Shown here one piece after another: positions 14,516 through 16,011 of a stretch of 16,011 nt of DNA. A model generated the notes under the pieces. That model searched no databases and was not told the DNA's origin. It worked only from the letters and a program-made list of their open reading frames with translations. Source of the DNA: a bacterium (GTDB lineage Bacteria > CG2-30-53-67 > CG2-30-70-394); assembly GCA_024278555.1 (NCBI GenBank), contig JAJRSX010000182.1, positions 1 through 16,011 of the forward strand. The letters run 5' to 3'. The position numbers and the translations under genes were made by a program. Numbering within the stretch: the first letter of the stretch is position 1; every line of letters starts with the position of its first letter.

Positions 14516-15750
14516 GGCTCGCCTCGCTCGCCGGCGCTCTCCGCGCGCCACGGATACAGATACACCTCCACCTCCGCCCCCGCCGCCAGCTGCCCCTCGG
14601 CCTCCACCACCACGTAGCCGTCCGCCGCCGTGATGGTGGTGAGCATGTGTGACGCCTGGCGGGTGAGGGGGTGGACCGTGTCGCCGTCGAGGCGCACGCG
14701 CAGGAACAGGGTCCGGTCGCCCCTGGCCGCCACCGCCTCGGCGAGGCGGCCGGTGGTCCGATGCCAGCCAAAGGGGCGGCCGGCGGCCGCCTGCAACAAC
14801 GGGTGGCAGTAATGGGTGAAGCAAGAGAGGGCGGAGACCGGGTTGCCGGGCAACCCCACCAGCACGGTGCTCTCGCGGCGGGCGACAAAGAGCGGCTTGC
14901 CCGGCTTCTGGCGCACCCGCCAGAAGAGCGGCTCGAAGCCGGCCGCCGCGGCCCCGCCGCGCACCAGGTCGTGGGGGCCGACGGAGACGCCGCCGGAGGT
15001 GAGTACCAGGTCGGCCTCCACCGCCGCATTTTCGATCGCCTCCGCCGTCGCCTCCTCGCGGTCGCCCACGTGCACCACCGACGCCACGATGCCGCCCGAG
15101 GCGACCACGGCGGCGCAGAGCATCGGGCCGTTGGAGTCACGAATCTGCCCTGGCGCCCGTGGCGCGTCACGGATGAGCTCGGCGCCGGTGACTACCAGGA
15201 CGACGCGCGGCCGGGCGTAGACGATGACCCGCTCCACCCCGAGGCTGACGAACAGGCCGAGGAGCGCGGGGCTCACCCTCTCCCCGGCCACCGCCACCTC
15301 CTCGCCCGCCCCCAGCTCCTCGCCGGCGCGGCGCACGTGCTGGCCGGCCTGGCGCACCCGCTGGATCGTCACCCTGCCGCCCGCCGTCTCCGTCGCCTCC
15401 ACCGGGACCACCGTGTCCGCCCCGTCCGGGACCATCGCACCGGTAGAGATCTGGACCGCCTCGCCCGCCCCGACTGTGCCCGCGTACGGGTGGCCGGCGG
15501 CGGACTCACCGGTGATCCGCAGAGAGACCGCCTCGCCCCCGGCCGCGGCCGCGGCCGCCACATCCGCCCAGCGCACCGCAAAGCCATCCATGGCGGAGTT
15601 GGTAAAAGGCGGCAGGGGCTCGGGCGCCACCACCCCCTCCGCGAGGCGGCGCCCCAGCGTCGCCGCCAAAGACACATCGACTCGCCGGGGCCGTGTCCCC
15701 AGGCCCCTGAGGAGCGCCACCGCCTCGTCCACCGAGATCATCTCCTGCAT
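14512..15750 (-). CDS. moeA: Molybdopterin molybdenumtransferase MoeA
   Basis: MoeA inserts molybdate into adenylylated molybdopterin made by the MogA-type protein, releasing AMP. The 412 residues are normal length. Domains in order: N-terminal ISVDEAVALL (about 5-14), PLPPFTNSAMDGFAVRW (about 44-60), GDAVQISTGAMVPDGADTVV-like GEAVQISTGAMVPDGADTVV (about 95-115), GQHVRRAGEELGAGEEV, GGVSVGPHDLV, FWRVRQKPGKPLF and VGLPGNPVSALSCF. The last are MoeA hallmarks of the substrate pocket. A C-terminal beta domain IV follows. The ATG at 15750 has GGAGG (15758-15762) at 7 nt, and a second ATG three codons later has no room for one. There is a 3-nt gap after moaA and an ATGA overlap with moaC. Confidence 0.96.
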   Translation of the reverse strand: MQEMISVDEAVALLRGLGTRPRRVDVSLAATLGRRLAEGVVAPEPLPPFTNSAMDGFAVRWADVAAAAAAGGEAVSLRITGESAAGHPYAGTVGAGEAVQISTGAMVPDGADTVVPVEATETAGGRVTIQRVRQAGQHVRRAGEELGAGEEVAVAGERVSPALLGLFVSLGVERVIVYARPRVVLVVTGAELIRDAPRAPGQIRDSNGPMLCAAVVASGGIVASVVHVGDREEATAEAIENAAVEADLVLTSGGVSVGPHDLVRGGAAAAGFEPLFWRVRQKPGKPLFVARRESTVLVGLPGNPVSALSCFTHYCHPLLQAAAGRPFGWHRTTGRLAEAVAARGDRTLFLRVRLDGDTVHPLTRQASHMLTTITAADGYVVVEAEGQLAAGAEVEVYLYPWRAESAGERGEP

Positions 15751-15753
15751 CGC

Positions 15754-16011
15754 TCAACCTCCGATCGCCGCCATGGAGACCGCCAGCCGTTGGGTGCGCG
15801 CCGCCTCCGAGACAAAGCCGTCCGCCCGCCGCCGGGCCACCGCGCCGAAGAGGGCGGCGGCAACCTCGCCGTCGGCCACGCCGCCGCGCAAGAGCGACGA
15901 GAGCTCGCCGCTCGGCTCGCCGTAGAGGCAGGTCTTTACCCGGCCCCGCGCGGTGACCCGCAGGCGATCACAGGTGGCGCAGAAGAGGCGCGACTCGCCG
16001 GCGATGATCCC
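15754..16011 (-). CDS. moaA: GTP 3',8-cyclase MoaA, C-terminal part (runs off right edge)
   Basis: Only the last 85 residues are present. They begin GIIAGESRLFCATCDRLRVT and contain the C-terminal [4Fe-4S] cluster motif of MoaA, C-x2-C-x13-C (CATC...KTCLYG). The protein ends with SMAAIGG, matching the MoaA C-terminus with its conserved Gly-Gly tail, which is needed for activity. MoaA is a radical SAM enzyme that rearranges GTP in the first step of cofactor synthesis. Its N-terminal CxxxCxxC radical SAM site lies outside the window. The stop is 3 nt before moeA, whose ribosome-binding site lies in the moaA end, so the two are coupled. Confidence 0.93.
   Translation of the reverse strand, partial: GIIAGESRLFCATCDRLRVTARGRVKTCLYGEPSGELSSLLRGGVADGEVAAALFGAVARRRADGFVSEAARTQRLAVSMAAIGG

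Overview
The window is GC-rich (by eye around 70%), with heavy G/C use at third codon positions and GTG starts. It reads as a free-living Gram-negative proteobacterium. RpoH, a J-protein paired with an HspR-like MerR regulator, a MOSC-MogA fusion and an EndoQ-like/UvrD fusion together make me lean to a Desulfuromonadia/Geobacter-like 'deltaproteobacterial' lineage. That assignment is inference from gene content and recall, not from a search.

Layout. (1) Positions 1-1960 look accessory: the 5' end of a leftward gene with a signal peptide, a divergent XRE-type regulator across a promoter region holding an inverted repeat, a leftward coiled-coil protein made of near-identical 18-residue repeats, then about 500 bp without a convincing gene. 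(2) 1960-4217 is a leftward heat-shock operon, rpoH > CbpA-like J-protein > HspR-like repressor. It has a readable sigma70-type promoter with a palindrome against its -35. (3) 4409-5038 is a leftward DsbA/FrnE-type thiol oxidoreductase gene interrupted by one in-frame TAG. (4) 5091-7678 holds two rightward late haem genes, hemE and a protoporphyrinogen oxidase, separated by a C-rich repetitive spacer. (5) 7749-10863 is a very long rightward gene fusing an EndoQ-like PHP endonuclease to a UvrD-family helicase. A run of nine Cs near its end appears to shift the frame. (6) 10906-16011 is a leftward molybdenum operon: moaA (partial) > moeA > moaC > MOSC-MogA fusion > modA > modB. The genes overlap or nearly touch, except where two imperfect inverted-repeat elements sit inside it.

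How the genes work together. MoaA and MoaC make cyclic pyranopterin phosphate. The MogA-type domain adenylylates molybdopterin, MoeA inserts molybdate, the MOSC domain is of the cofactor or sulfur-handling type, and ModAB imports molybdate. The ATPase ModC is not visible. HemE makes coproporphyrinogen III and the oxidase makes protoporphyrin. RpoH, the J-protein and the HspR-like repressor form a compact regulatory unit in which a positive heat-shock factor is co-transcribed with a probable repressor.

Most interesting points: a 33-bp inverted repeat that supplies modA with its ribosome-binding site and part of its signal peptide; a larger nested inverted repeat between moaC and the MOSC-MogA gene; the C9 tract in the nuclease-helicase gene; the single amber codon in the frnE-like gene; and the palindrome at the rpoH promoter. 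I see no rRNA, tRNA, CRISPR array, transposase or prophage gene.
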